Shown here: positions 5,961-13,192 of the stretch, one piece after another | How positions within the stretch are numbered: position 1 is the stretch's first letter | Layout of the letters: each line of letters begins with the position of its first letter | From: an uncultured Oscillospiraceae bacterium | GTDB lineage: Bacteria > Bacillota > Clostridia > Oscillospirales > Ruminococcaceae | DNA: 13,194 bases | Direction of reading: 5' to 3' | Assembly: GCA_934456315.1 (NCBI GenBank) | Contig: CAKSHG010000040.1 | Location: 1-13,194, forward strand | Program-made: the position numbers and the translations under genes | Notes under the pieces: model-generated | What the model was told of the DNA's origin: nothing | Database searches by the model: none | What the model saw: the letters and a program-made list of their open reading frames with translations, nothing else

Positions 5961-6880
5961 GCAAGCTAACTGTTACTTCTTCTCCGCATATATACACGCC
6001 CCGCACGACGCGTTCCATCATGCTTGATGTGCTTATCGCGCTGCTTCCGGCGGCGGTCGCTTCCGTGATAATTTTCGGCTTCAGCAGCCTTATCATTATC
6101 CTCACCTGCATGGCTGCTGCCGTGCTTTCCGAGCTGGTTTTCAACCTCATCTGCAAGAAGGAGCAGACCATCGGCGACCTTTCTTCCGCTGTCACCGGGC
6201 TTCTCCTCGCGCTGAACCTCCCCGCCACTATTCCGATGTGGCAGGCTGCGCTCGGCTCCGTATTCGCGATAATCGTTGTGAAGTGCCTGTTCGGCGGTAT
6301 CGGTCAGAACTTCGCTAACCCGGCTATCACAGCTAGAATCTTCCTGCTGCTGTCCTTCAGCGGCACGATGACCGCCGCTGTGTTCCCGCAGAACGCGGAC
6401 ATAGTTTCCGGCGCGACCCCCCTGGGCGTGCTTAGCGGTCAGGAGGGCACCCTGCCTACATATCTTGACCTGTTCCTTGGCAAGTGCGGCGGCGCCCTCG
6501 GCGAAACCTGCGCGCTCGCACTTCTCATCGGCGGTATCTACCTCGTTATCCGCGGGGTCATCACATGGCATACTCCGGTGGTGTTCATCGCGACCGTTTT
6601 CCTGTTCTCCCTCGTTCTGGGTCAGGACCCCGTCGCGGAGATACTCTCCGGCGGTCTGTTCATCGGCGCGATCTTCATGGCGACCGACTACGCGACCACC
6701 CCGAACACCGCATGGGGGAAGGTCATCTTCGGCGTGGGCTGTGGTCTTATCACCGTGCTTATCCGTGTATTCGGAAGCTATCCCGAGGGTGTTTCCTTCT
6801 CCATTCTCCTTATGAATATCCTCACTCCATACATTGAGAGATGGACGAGAACCAAGCCGTTTGGAGGTGCTAAGTCATGA
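5957..6880 (+). CDS. rnfD: Rnf complex subunit RnfD (membrane flavoprotein)
   Basis: A 307-residue polytopic membrane protein, related to NqrB, that takes part in electron transfer coupled to ion movement. Hydrophobic helices lie at about 21-40, 43-65, 78-92, 96-112, 125-145, 185-200, 205-222, 228-245 and 255-290. The covalent FMN motif is SGAT at 151-154 in DIVSGATPLGVL, with Thr154 the expected attachment residue. Other family motifs: PHIYTPRTTRSIM near the start, GGIGQNFANPAITARIFL, and FMATDYATTPNT near 240-252. AGGAGGG precedes the ATG, which overlaps the rnfC stop. It ends in another ATGA overlap with rnfG. Confidence 0.95.
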   Translation: MSKLTVTSSPHIYTPRTTRSIMLDVLIALLPAAVASVIIFGFSSLIIILTCMAAAVLSELVFNLICKKEQTIGDLSSAVTGLLLALNLPATIPMWQAALGSVFAIIVVKCLFGGIGQNFANPAITARIFLLLSFSGTMTAAVFPQNADIVSGATPLGVLSGQEGTLPTYLDLFLGKCGGALGETCALALLIGGIYLVIRGVITWHTPVVFIATVFLFSLVLGQDPVAEILSGGLFIGAIFMATDYATTPNTAWGKVIFGVGCGLITVLIRVFGSYPEGVSFSILLMNILTPYIERWTRTKPFGGAKS

Positions 6881-8082
6881 ACGATTCAGTAAAGAGCGTT
6901 ATCTCGCTTGTTGTCATCTGCCTCGTTGTTACGCTTGCCCTTTCAGCGGTGAATTTCGTGACCGCTCCGGTCATTGCGGAAAACAACGCCAAGGCTGTCC
7001 AGGGCTCGTTTGCGGAGGCTCTGCCCGGCGCAGACGGCTTCGAGGAGCTGGAGCCTTCCGCTGACGCTCCCGAAACCATAAAGGGTATCTACAAGGAAAA
7101 CAACGGTCTGGGCTATGTCGTTATCCTTGAAACCTCCTCCCAGTACAGCGAATCCCCGATGGGAATCACAGTAGGCATCGGCACCGACGGTATCATCAAG
7201 AATATCGTCCTGACCAACTACGCAGAAACAAAGAACTTCGGCGACGACTATCCCGCAAGCTACATCGGGCAGGATTCCGCGCTTTCCGGCGTTGAGCTGG
7301 TATCCGGCGTGACCTACTCCTCCACTGCGTTCAGGAACGCAGTTACCGACGCGTACACTGCGCTGTTCGCAGTAGCCGACATCGCCGCAGGCGAGATGTC
7401 CGACGACCAGATGGCTGCGGAAGCCATCGGCGAGCTGCTTCCCGCTTCCCTTGACAATACCGGCGCATGCAAGGTCGAGGAGGACGGCGGTCTGTTTGTA
7501 AGCGTCAACCGCACTGGCTACGCTATGGTAGCCGACAAGGTCGCTTACGTCACCGACGCATTCGGCAACTACGTCGGAAGCAAGTCGTTCGACGACGCGG
7601 CTTCCGAGGACGCTTCCGCAGTCGAGGCAGTGAAGTCCGCCGCGGCTGAAGCCTACGGCAAGGCAGGCGAAAAGACCATTAAGCGTATCGTCAAGATGTA
7701 CGAGGACGCGGAGGTCACAGCGCTTGTTCCCACCGGAGTTCAGTCCACCGTAAACGGCGCGTACCGCTTCACGAGCGAGGGCGCGACATACTACGCTATG
7801 ACCGCTTCCGCATTCGGATTCGGCGGTCCTGTAAACCTGCTTTATATCGTTGACGAGAACGGCGAGATAGCCAAGTTCAAGGTAATGTCCCACAACGAAA
7901 CCGAGTACTACGGCGACGTGGTATCCCAGAGTTCCTACACCAACGGATATTCCGGTCAGCAGCTTGACAGCATAAGCGACGACGTGCTCGTAATATCCGG
8001 CTGCACCTTCACAACAAACGCCGTAAAGACAGCGGCGGCTGACGTGGCGGCAGCTTTCAACGCAGTAAAGGAGGCGCAGTAA
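6877..8082 (+). CDS. rnfG: Rnf complex subunit RnfG, double-length with two FMN-binding-like domains
   Basis: A 401-residue protein; RnfG is usually about 180-220 residues. One N-terminal membrane helix (about 7-30) anchors it and the rest should face outside the membrane. The first domain contains GLGYVVILETSSQYSESPMG and ends with VSGVTYSSTAFRNAV, with Thr146 at the FMN site. A second region has GFGGPVNLLYIVDENGEIAK, then NETEYYGDVVSQSSY, and ends with ISGCTFTTNAVKTAAADV, with Thr377 at the equivalent site. The motif is SG(V/C)T instead of SGAT in both. The joining region (about 165-280) is Ala/Glu-rich and not recognised. GGAGGT lies upstream and the ATG overlaps the rnfD stop. No stop or frame break is seen across the repeat, so this looks like a real duplication or extension. 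Which site carries FMN is not known. Confidence 0.92.
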   Translation: MNDSVKSVISLVVICLVVTLALSAVNFVTAPVIAENNAKAVQGSFAEALPGADGFEELEPSADAPETIKGIYKENNGLGYVVILETSSQYSESPMGITVGIGTDGIIKNIVLTNYAETKNFGDDYPASYIGQDSALSGVELVSGVTYSSTAFRNAVTDAYTALFAVADIAAGEMSDDQMAAEAIGELLPASLDNTGACKVEEDGGLFVSVNRTGYAMVADKVAYVTDAFGNYVGSKSFDDAASEDASAVEAVKSAAAEAYGKAGEKTIKRIVKMYEDAEVTALVPTGVQSTVNGAYRFTSEGATYYAMTASAFGFGGPVNLLYIVDENGEIAKFKVMSHNETEYYGDVVSQSSYTNGYSGQQLDSISDDVLVISGCTFTTNAVKTAAADVAAAFNAVKEAQ

Positions 8083-8083
8083 T

Positions 8084-8779
8084 ATGGAGAAACAAAGCAA
8101 GCTTTCCATTATGTTAAAGGGCTTCATCAAGGAGAACCCGGTATTCGTGCTGGTTCTCGGTACCTGCCCCACCCTTGCCGTGACAGATTCAGTATCCCGT
8201 GCGCTTAGTATGGGCATTGCTGCGGCGATAGTCCTTATCTGTTCCAACATGGCGATATCCGCCCTGCGCAAGGTCATTCCCGATAAGGTGCGCATTCCTG
8301 CGTACATCGTCATCATCGCGGGATTCGTTACAATTATCCAGATGCTGATGAACGCTTACCTGCCCGACCTGTACACAGCGCTCGGCACTTATCTCGCGCT
8401 CATCGTCGTGAACTGCATAATCCTCGGCAGAGCCGAGATGTTCGCAAGCAAGCACACCGTTGTCGAGTCCGCGCTCGACGGCATCGGAATGGGCGGAGGC
8501 TTCACCCTCGCGCTGTTCTGCATGGGAACCGTCCGCGAGATACTCGGCTCCGGAAGCTTCCTTGGATTCAAGATACCGTTCCTCCAGGATTATTCCATTC
8601 CGTTCTTCACGCAGGCGGCAGGCGGATTCTTCGTGTTCGGCGTGCTGATTGCCGTCGTGAACAAGATATCCAAGGGCAAGGCGATAAGCAAGAAGGAGTT
8701 CGGCTGTGCAAACTGCCCCTCCCGCGCAGCCTGCCTGGAAAATCCCGAAAACACCGCTGCAGAAAAGGAGGCCAAGTAA
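8084..8779 (+). CDS. rnfE: Rnf complex subunit RnfE (integral membrane)
   Basis: A 231-residue membrane protein with six predicted helices, homologous to RnfA and to NqrD. Two conserved cysteines within half-helices, Cys28 in GTCPTLAVT and Cys111 in VVNCIILGRAE, correspond to those that with RnfA's pair hold the intramembrane [2Fe-2S] cluster. Other family blocks are TVVESALDGIGMGGGFTLAL and GTVREILGSGSF. After the last helix the cytoplasmic tail carries Cys208, Cys211 and Cys217 (FGCANCPSRAAC) and then a charged end. The ATG follows the rnfG stop after a single base, with AAAGGAGG at 8067-8074 inside the end of rnfG. Confidence 0.95.
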   Translation: MEKQSKLSIMLKGFIKENPVFVLVLGTCPTLAVTDSVSRALSMGIAAAIVLICSNMAISALRKVIPDKVRIPAYIVIIAGFVTIIQMLMNAYLPDLYTALGTYLALIVVNCIILGRAEMFASKHTVVESALDGIGMGGGFTLALFCMGTVREILGSGSFLGFKIPFLQDYSIPFFTQAAGGFFVFGVLIAVVNKISKGKAISKKEFGCANCPSRAACLENPENTAAEKEAK

Positions 8780-8782
8780 TAT

Positions 8783-9382
8783 ATGGATACTATCAAGGCG
8801 CTTCTTGTTATCCTCATGTCCAGCGTGCTTGTTAATAACTACGTTCTTAACAAGTTCCTCGGTATCTGCCCGTTCCTCGGAGTTTCCAAGAAGCTCGACC
8901 AGGCTGCCGGAATGGGTACTGCGGTCACCTTCGTTATGCTGGTCGCAACCGCAGTCACATGGCCTATCCAGACCTTCGTGCTGGATAAGCTCGGTCTTGG
9001 CTACCTCCAGACCATCGTGTTCATTCTGGTCATCGCGACCCTCGTTCAGTTCGTTGAGATAATCCTCAAGAAGTATATCCCCGCGCTCCACAAGTCGCTG
9101 GGCGTTTACCTCCCGCTCATCACCACGAACTGCGCCGTTCTCGGCGTTACCATCAACAATATCAAGGACGGCTACGGCTTCCTTGAGTCCATGGTAAGCT
9201 CCCTCGGCTGCGGACTCGGCTTCCTGCTTGCCATGGTGCTGTTCGCCGGAGTTCGCTCCAGGCTCGACAGCGCCAACATTCCAGAGAGCTTCAAGGGACT
9301 TCCCGTCACCCTCGCCGCTGCTTCCATCGTTTCCATGAGCTTCATGGGATTCGCCGGCGTTGTTGACAAGCTGTTTGCGTAA
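8783..9382 (+). CDS. rnfA: Rnf complex subunit RnfA (integral membrane)
   Basis: A 199-residue, six-helix membrane protein that pairs with RnfE in inverted topology at the centre of the complex. Conserved cysteines are Cys29 in FLGICPFLGVS and Cys117 in LITTNCAVLGV, expected to ligate the [2Fe-2S] cluster shared with RnfE. Other family blocks: VLVNNYVLNKFLG, NIKDGYGFLESM and the FAGVRSRLDSANIPESFKG loop. Its length is standard. AAAAGGAGG (8763-8771) lies in the end of rnfE, and three bases separate the rnfE stop from this ATG. Confidence 0.96.
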   Translation: MDTIKALLVILMSSVLVNNYVLNKFLGICPFLGVSKKLDQAAGMGTAVTFVMLVATAVTWPIQTFVLDKLGLGYLQTIVFILVIATLVQFVEIILKKYIPALHKSLGVYLPLITTNCAVLGVTINNIKDGYGFLESMVSSLGCGLGFLLAMVLFAGVRSRLDSANIPESFKGLPVTLAAASIVSMSFMGFAGVVDKLFA

Positions 9383-9394
9383 GGAGGCTGCAAA

Positions 9395-10213
9395 ATGAAC
9401 GAATTTTTATCAGCAGTTCTTATCGCTGTGGGAGTCCTTGTTGCAATAGGGCTCATCTGCGCGCTTATCCTGGTCATCGCCGCGAAGTTCTTCGCGGTAA
9501 AGGTGGACGAGAAGGAGCAGAATATCCGCGCCTGTCTGCCCGGCGCCAACTGCGGCGCCTGCGGATTCACAGGCTGCGACGGCTACGCGAAGGCTCTCGC
9601 TGACGGCTCCGCTGCGGCTAACCTGTGCGTACCCGGCGGCGCCTCCGCTGCGAAGCAGCTCGGCGAGGTGCTGGGCGTTTCGGTAGAGGCTGCGGAGAGA
9701 ATGGTGGCGTTCGTACATTGCAGCGGCACCTGCGACAACACAACGCAGAAGTACGACTACAAGGGTATCCCCACCTGCGCCGGAGCAAAGCTGTTCTACG
9801 GCGGCGACGGAGCGTGCAGCTCCGGCTGCCTTGGCTACGGCGACTGCGCAAAGGTCTGCCAGTACGGCGCTATCTACAACAACAACGGCGTAGCCTGCGT
9901 CGACCCCGAGAAATGCACCGGCTGCGGACAGTGCACCAGGGCGTGCCCGAATTTTGTTATCAGGCTGGTGCCCGCGAGCGCAAAGACCGTAGTTGCATGC
10001 AGCAACAAGGACAAGGGCGCTGCGGCGGTCAAGGAGTGCAAGGCTTCCTGCATAGGCTGCAAGAAGTGCGAAACCAACTGCCCGTCCGGGGCGATAAAGG
10101 TGGAGGACAACTTCGCTCACATCGACTACTCCAAGTGCACGGGCTGCAACGTATGTACAGGGGTCTGCCCCAGACACGCGATAAAGAGCGTGGATTTCAC
10201 CCAGGCACAGTAA
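9395..10213 (+). CDS. rnfB: Rnf complex subunit RnfB (ferredoxin-like electron entry)
   Basis: A 272-residue iron-sulfur protein, the likely acceptor of electrons from reduced ferredoxin. It has one N-terminal membrane helix (about 6-30), then the 4Fe-4S domain Cys47, 53, 56, 61 (CLPGANCGACGFTGC). Cys-rich blocks follow: Cys141/145/151/155 (the GCLGYGDC region), Cys174/177/180/184, Cys219/222/225/229 and Cys248/251/254/258, each consistent with a cubane cluster, so about five clusters in all. Further cysteines (78, 109, 113, 128, 202, 215) are present. A GGDG..C..GCLG.GDC block is common in Firmicutes RnfB. AAGGAGG sits seven bases before the ATG. It is the last core subunit of the complex. 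Confidence 0.96.
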   Translation: MNEFLSAVLIAVGVLVAIGLICALILVIAAKFFAVKVDEKEQNIRACLPGANCGACGFTGCDGYAKALADGSAAANLCVPGGASAAKQLGEVLGVSVEAAERMVAFVHCSGTCDNTTQKYDYKGIPTCAGAKLFYGGDGACSSGCLGYGDCAKVCQYGAIYNNNGVACVDPEKCTGCGQCTRACPNFVIRLVPASAKTVVACSNKDKGAAAVKECKASCIGCKKCETNCPSGAIKVEDNFAHIDYSKCTGCNVCTGVCPRHAIKSVDFTQAQ

Positions 10214-10223
10214 ACAGGACATC

Positions 10224-10249
10224 ATGGGGAGTGCGCAGGCATTCCCCAT
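10224..10249 (+). promoter_or_regulatory. strong hairpin between rnfB and the NusG_II gene
   Basis: ATGGGGAGTGC pairs with GCATTCCCCAT over 11 bp (one G-U) with a GCAG tetraloop. No U-run follows (AGTGGTATAAGG), so it is not a standard terminator. It may protect the 3' end of the rnf message after processing, or lower expression of the two distal genes. Confidence 0.55.
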
Positions 10250-10271
10250 AGTGGTATAAGGAGGCGCAGGC

Positions 10272-10649
10272 GTGAAGCCGCTGGAAAAGAGATACAGGAA
10301 CGACATAATTCTGATAGCCGGGCTTCTTGCCGCTGCGGGAGTGGCGTTCGGCGTTATACAGCTCGGGAAGCGGAGCGGCGGCTACGCGGTAGTCGTCCAG
10401 GACGGAAAGGAAACCGCGACGTATCCGCTGGACGAGGACATAAGCGTGACCATCACGTCCGGGACGGGGTTCAACACTCTGGTCATAAAGGACGGGAAAG
10501 CGGACGTCACCGACGCCGACTGCCCGGACAAACTGTGCGTGAACCAGCACAGCATAAGCTGTGACGGCGAAACTATAGTCTGCCTGCCGAACAGGCTGGT
10601 GGTCAGGGTGGTGTCGGAAGCACGTCCGGACGTGGATATCATCGCATAG
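10272..10649 (+). CDS. NusG domain II-containing membrane-anchored protein
   Basis: A 125-residue protein starting at GTG, preceded by AAGGAGG at seven bases. One N-terminal membrane helix (about 12-30) is followed by a small beta-rich extracytoplasmic domain of the NusG_II type (PF07009-like): GYAVVVQDGKETATYPL, ITSGTGFNTLVIKDGKADVT, then DCPDKLCVNQHSISCDGETI and VCLPNRLVV. Four cysteines (84, 89, 97, 104) are in the mature domain, and Cys84/Cys89 could form a disulfide or metal pair. Despite the name it lacks the NGN domain and is not a transcription factor. Genes of this kind often lie beside rnf and Gx-family genes in Clostridia; their biochemical role is not settled to my knowledge. Confidence 0.87.
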   Translation: MKPLEKRYRNDIILIAGLLAAAGVAFGVIQLGKRSGGYAVVVQDGKETATYPLDEDISVTITSGTGFNTLVIKDGKADVTDADCPDKLCVNQHSISCDGETIVCLPNRLVVRVVSEARPDVDIIA

Positions 10650-10664
10650 AGCGCAGGAGGTCAC

Positions 10665-11165
10665 ATGAAAATCAAACCGAAGTCCATAGCCCTGCTGGGA
10701 ATATGCGCTGCGCTGGCGATGGTGCTTTCCTATGTCGAGAGCTTCATACCGGTTTCGTTCGCGGTCCCGGGCATTAAGCTGGGGCTTGCCAACATCGCGG
10801 TGATATTCGCGCTGTATAAGCTCGGCGCAAAGGAAGCCGTGCTGGTTTCCCTGGTGAGGATAGTGTGGATAGCTATCCTGTTCGGGAACGTGCTGACCCT
10901 TGCGTACAGCGTTGCCGGGGCGGCGCTTAGCCTTACCCTCATGATACTGCTCAAGCGCGCCGACCGCTTCTCCGTCGTGGGAGTGAGCGTCGTCGGCGGA
11001 ATAATGCACAACACTGGTCAGATACTGGTGGCTATGCTTATCATGGAAACCGCGCAGATAGTTTACTACCTCCCGGTGCTGTGTATCAGCGGTATCGCCG
11101 CCGGAGTAGCGGTCGGAGTAGTTTCCGCGCTCCTCGTGAAGCGGGTCCCGGTCGGGAAAGAATGA
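10665..11165 (+). CDS. Gx transporter family protein (heptaprenyl diphosphate synthase component I-like)
   Basis: A 166-residue integral membrane protein with about five hydrophobic helices. Family patterns visible are VESFIPVSFAVPGIKLGLANI near the start, the GAKEAVLVSLVRI segment, and GGIMHNTGQILVA in the middle. Databases often label it 'heptaprenyl diphosphate synthase component I', but the fold resembles small substrate-binding membrane subunits and enzymatic activity is doubtful. AGGAGGT lies just before the ATG, 15 bases after the NusG_II stop, so the two are co-transcribed. Its place at the end of the rnf operon hints at supply of a cofactor or lipid for the complex (inference). A hairpin follows its stop. 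Confidence 0.85.
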   Translation: MKIKPKSIALLGICAALAMVLSYVESFIPVSFAVPGIKLGLANIAVIFALYKLGAKEAVLVSLVRIVWIAILFGNVLTLAYSVAGAALSLTLMILLKRADRFSVVGVSVVGGIMHNTGQILVAMLIMETAQIVYYLPVLCISGIAAGVAVGVVSALLVKRVPVGKE

Positions 11166-11193
11166 CCCCGCTCCTCCACATTGTGAACAGAAC

Positions 11194-11227
11194 AACAGCC
11201 GCCTTTCCGCAGGGAAGGGCGGCTGTT
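11194..11227. terminator. hairpin downstream of the rnf operon, probably bidirectional
   Basis: A 15-bp stem (AACAGCCGCCTTTCC with GGAAGGGCGGCTGTT, one G-U) and GCAG loop begin 29 bases past the Gx gene stop. The U-tract is poor on the + side (CTGCG) and modest on the - side (GTTCTGTTC), so it could serve both converging transcripts. Confidence 0.65.
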
Positions 11228-11288
11228 CTGCGTCCGGGAATCATTCGGGAACGGAGCGCTACCGGCTTTGAAGCCCGTGAAGCAGCAA

Positions 11289-11321
11289 GCCCCTCTGCGG
11301 TACGTCTGACCGCAGAGGGGC
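11289..11321 (-). terminator. hairpin downstream of the diguanylate cyclase gene
   Basis: A perfect 13-bp stem (GCCCCTCTGCGGT with ACCGCAGAGGGGC) around a 7-nt loop begins five bases past the reverse-strand stop. On the - strand it is followed by TTGCTGCTTC, a weak U-tract. Together with the hairpin at 11194 it fills the gap between convergent genes. Confidence 0.65.
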
Positions 11322-11326
11322 GTTAC

Positions 11327-13150
11327 TTACAGAACCGGCGCTGGTTCCGCCGCCGGGAGCTGGTCCTGTTCTTTCGTGTAATAGGATTCGACCCGCTCGC
11401 AGTCCATTATCAGGACGTAGAACACGTTGCCGTAGTAGCGGCTCCTGACTATCCTGCCGTGGTCGAGCACCTGGCGGTAGCTTCCGTCCTTTCTGGCGAA
11501 GTGGAATTTCACATAATCGTTGTTGCCGTCGGCTTTTGAGTTTATCTGCGACCAGATGCTTTTCTCAACGCCCTCCTGTTCGTCGGGACGTATCAGGTTC
11601 CGGAAGCGGTGGTCGGTGTAGTCGAGGAATTCGTCGAAATCCTTGCAGCCCGCGAAATTGATGAGCTCATGGTTTGCGAAAAGAATGCGGTCGTTCTCCG
11701 GGTCGGCAAGATATATCAGGAACGCCCCGGGGAGGTTCTTCGAGATATCCTGGAGCGCGAATCCAAGGCGGCTGCGGTGCTGTATCTTGTATTTGTACTC
11801 CTCGCGGTAGGCAAGGCAGCTGTGCTTCCCGTGGAGCTTCACCTCGTAGAGCGCCATGTCCGCGCAGCGGATAAGCTCCGGGATATCCGCGCAGTCCTTC
11901 GGGAACTCCGCGTAGCCGACCGAAATGTAGAAATTGTGCTGTTCGTTATTATGTGAGTAGTATCGCGGTTCCGAGGTGAATTTCCCGATGCTTTCCCGGG
12001 CTTCCTCCGCCGTGGTCCCGATTAGGATAACGGAGAATTCGTCGCCGCCGTTGCGGCACAGTACCGCGTCCTGCGGGAAATTCTTCCGCAGGGTCTGCGC
12101 GAGGGTTTTCAGCGCTGCGTCGCCGACCTCATGCCCGTACATGTCGTTGATGAATTTGAAGTCGTCGATGTCCATCTGCAGTCCTACGCAGCTTTCGCCG
12201 GGGCGCTCCCTGGCGATGACGGCGAGCTGTTCTTCAAGACCCTTGCGGTTCAGCAGCCCGGTCAGCGGGTCGGTGGTGGACATTCGTTTCAGGTATTTCC
12301 GACGGTTGTCCAGAACGAGCAGCGCGGCGGTCAGCCCAGTCAGGAGCAGCACGATACACAGCCCGATGAACATATCCAGCATCAGATGGTTCCCCTGATT
12401 CCAGCCGGATTTCGGCTTTATCGCCAGTCGGTACGAGCAGCAGCCCAGCTCAAAGTCGTATGTTATCGGGTCTGTCATGGCAGCTTCGGATTCCGATATC
12501 ACCTCGTAGTCACTGTCGAACAGGGAAACCGTCTTGGACAGACTGTAGTCGTAACCGAACTCCGTGAGCGCCTGCACCGAATCCGCGAAAATATCCGGGA
12601 CCCGGATTATCACGATGGTGAATCCCCAGAAATACGGCTTCCCGTCCGCGTCGTCCAGGTACACGGGGTTGCGTATCGCGATACCGCTCCCGCCCTGCTT
12701 CAGGTCGAAGGGTCCCTGCATCGTCACGATGTTGTTGTCCCTGCCGTAGCGGCATATCTCGCCGCGCTTTTCGTCGTTGATGAGGTCTACCTTGCCCGAT
12801 TCGTTGCCCGCCTCGGGGTAGATGTCCGTGACCACGCCTCCCGGCGCTATCTGTATGCTCTGGATATAATCCGTCATCATGTTCTCGGAGAGCTTCTGGA
12901 ATTTCGTCATCTCTCCGTCCTCGCTGATGACTATCTCCTTCAGCGCGTCGGTTATTGCGATACCGCGGTTCATGTCGTTCTGAAGATGCTCCGCGTAGGT
13001 CCTGGCGTTCAGCTCGGTTATCGTTCGCACCCGCTCCTGATTCGCCATGTATAAGCTGTATGATATCGCTGACATGATAAGACAGCCGACCGTAAAGACA
13101 ACTGCCGGTACAATATACGTTAAATAACGCTTTTCCTTTATAGGACGCAT
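11327..13150 (-). CDS. membrane diguanylate cyclase with CHASE, GGDEF and C-terminal PAS domains
   Basis: A 607-residue signalling protein that should make cyclic di-GMP from two GTP. Layout: membrane helix 1 (about 11-34); an external CHASE-like sensor (about 40-255) with IQSIQIAPGGVVTDIYP, GPFDLKQGGSGIAIRNPVY and YFWGFTIV; membrane helix 2 (about 258-280); GGDEF domain (about 290-448) with DPLTGLLNRKGLE, the metal site DIDDFKFIND (327-336) and intact GGDEF at 368-372; and a PAS-like domain (about 465-585). PAS after GGDEF is unusual. The inhibitory I-site RxxD is FPQD (358-361), so product inhibition is probably absent or weakened. The start is supported by GGAGG eleven bases upstream, a rather long spacing. 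It is transcribed toward the rnf operon and is not functionally tied to it by position. Confidence 0.9.
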   Translation of the reverse strand: MRPIKEKRYLTYIVPAVVFTVGCLIMSAISYSLYMANQERVRTITELNARTYAEHLQNDMNRGIAITDALKEIVISEDGEMTKFQKLSENMMTDYIQSIQIAPGGVVTDIYPEAGNESGKVDLINDEKRGEICRYGRDNNIVTMQGPFDLKQGGSGIAIRNPVYLDDADGKPYFWGFTIVIIRVPDIFADSVQALTEFGYDYSLSKTVSLFDSDYEVISESEAAMTDPITYDFELGCCSYRLAIKPKSGWNQGNHLMLDMFIGLCIVLLLTGLTAALLVLDNRRKYLKRMSTTDPLTGLLNRKGLEEQLAVIARERPGESCVGLQMDIDDFKFINDMYGHEVGDAALKTLAQTLRKNFPQDAVLCRNGGDEFSVILIGTTAEEARESIGKFTSEPRYYSHNNEQHNFYISVGYAEFPKDCADIPELIRCADMALYEVKLHGKHSCLAYREEYKYKIQHRSRLGFALQDISKNLPGAFLIYLADPENDRILFANHELINFAGCKDFDEFLDYTDHRFRNLIRPDEQEGVEKSIWSQINSKADGNNDYVKFHFARKDGSYRQVLDHGRIVRSRYYGNVFYVLIMDCERVESYYTKEQDQLPAAEPAPVL

Positions 13151-13186
13151 AGCGTGTAAGTCCTCCGTGTGAAAAAAATAACTATT

Positions 13187-13192
13187 ACTATA
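13187..13192 (-). promoter_or_regulatory. possible -10 box of the diguanylate cyclase gene
   Basis: TATAGT on the reverse strand, about 37 bases before the ATG and upstream of the GGAGG ribosome site (13162-13166). The -35 would lie beyond the window edge, so it cannot be confirmed. Confidence 0.3.

Noticed and set aside
6943..8316. 457-residue reverse-strand open frame opposite rnfG
   Set aside because: Spans the rnfG-rnfE boundary, has no domain signature, and arises from codon bias on the coding strand.
9815..9859. C-x3-C-x5-C-x3-C block of RnfB as a novel cluster
   Set aside because: The GCLGYGDC pattern is common in Firmicutes RnfB and needs no special explanation.
10197..11195. Reverse-strand open frame opposite NusG_II and Gx
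   Set aside because: Histidine/arginine/tyrosine-rich composition typical of antisense frames; both genes on the + strand have family motifs and ribosome sites.
12131..13054. 307-residue forward open frame opposite the GGDEF gene
   Set aside because: No recognisable motif, while the reverse strand encodes intact CHASE and GGDEF domains in one frame.
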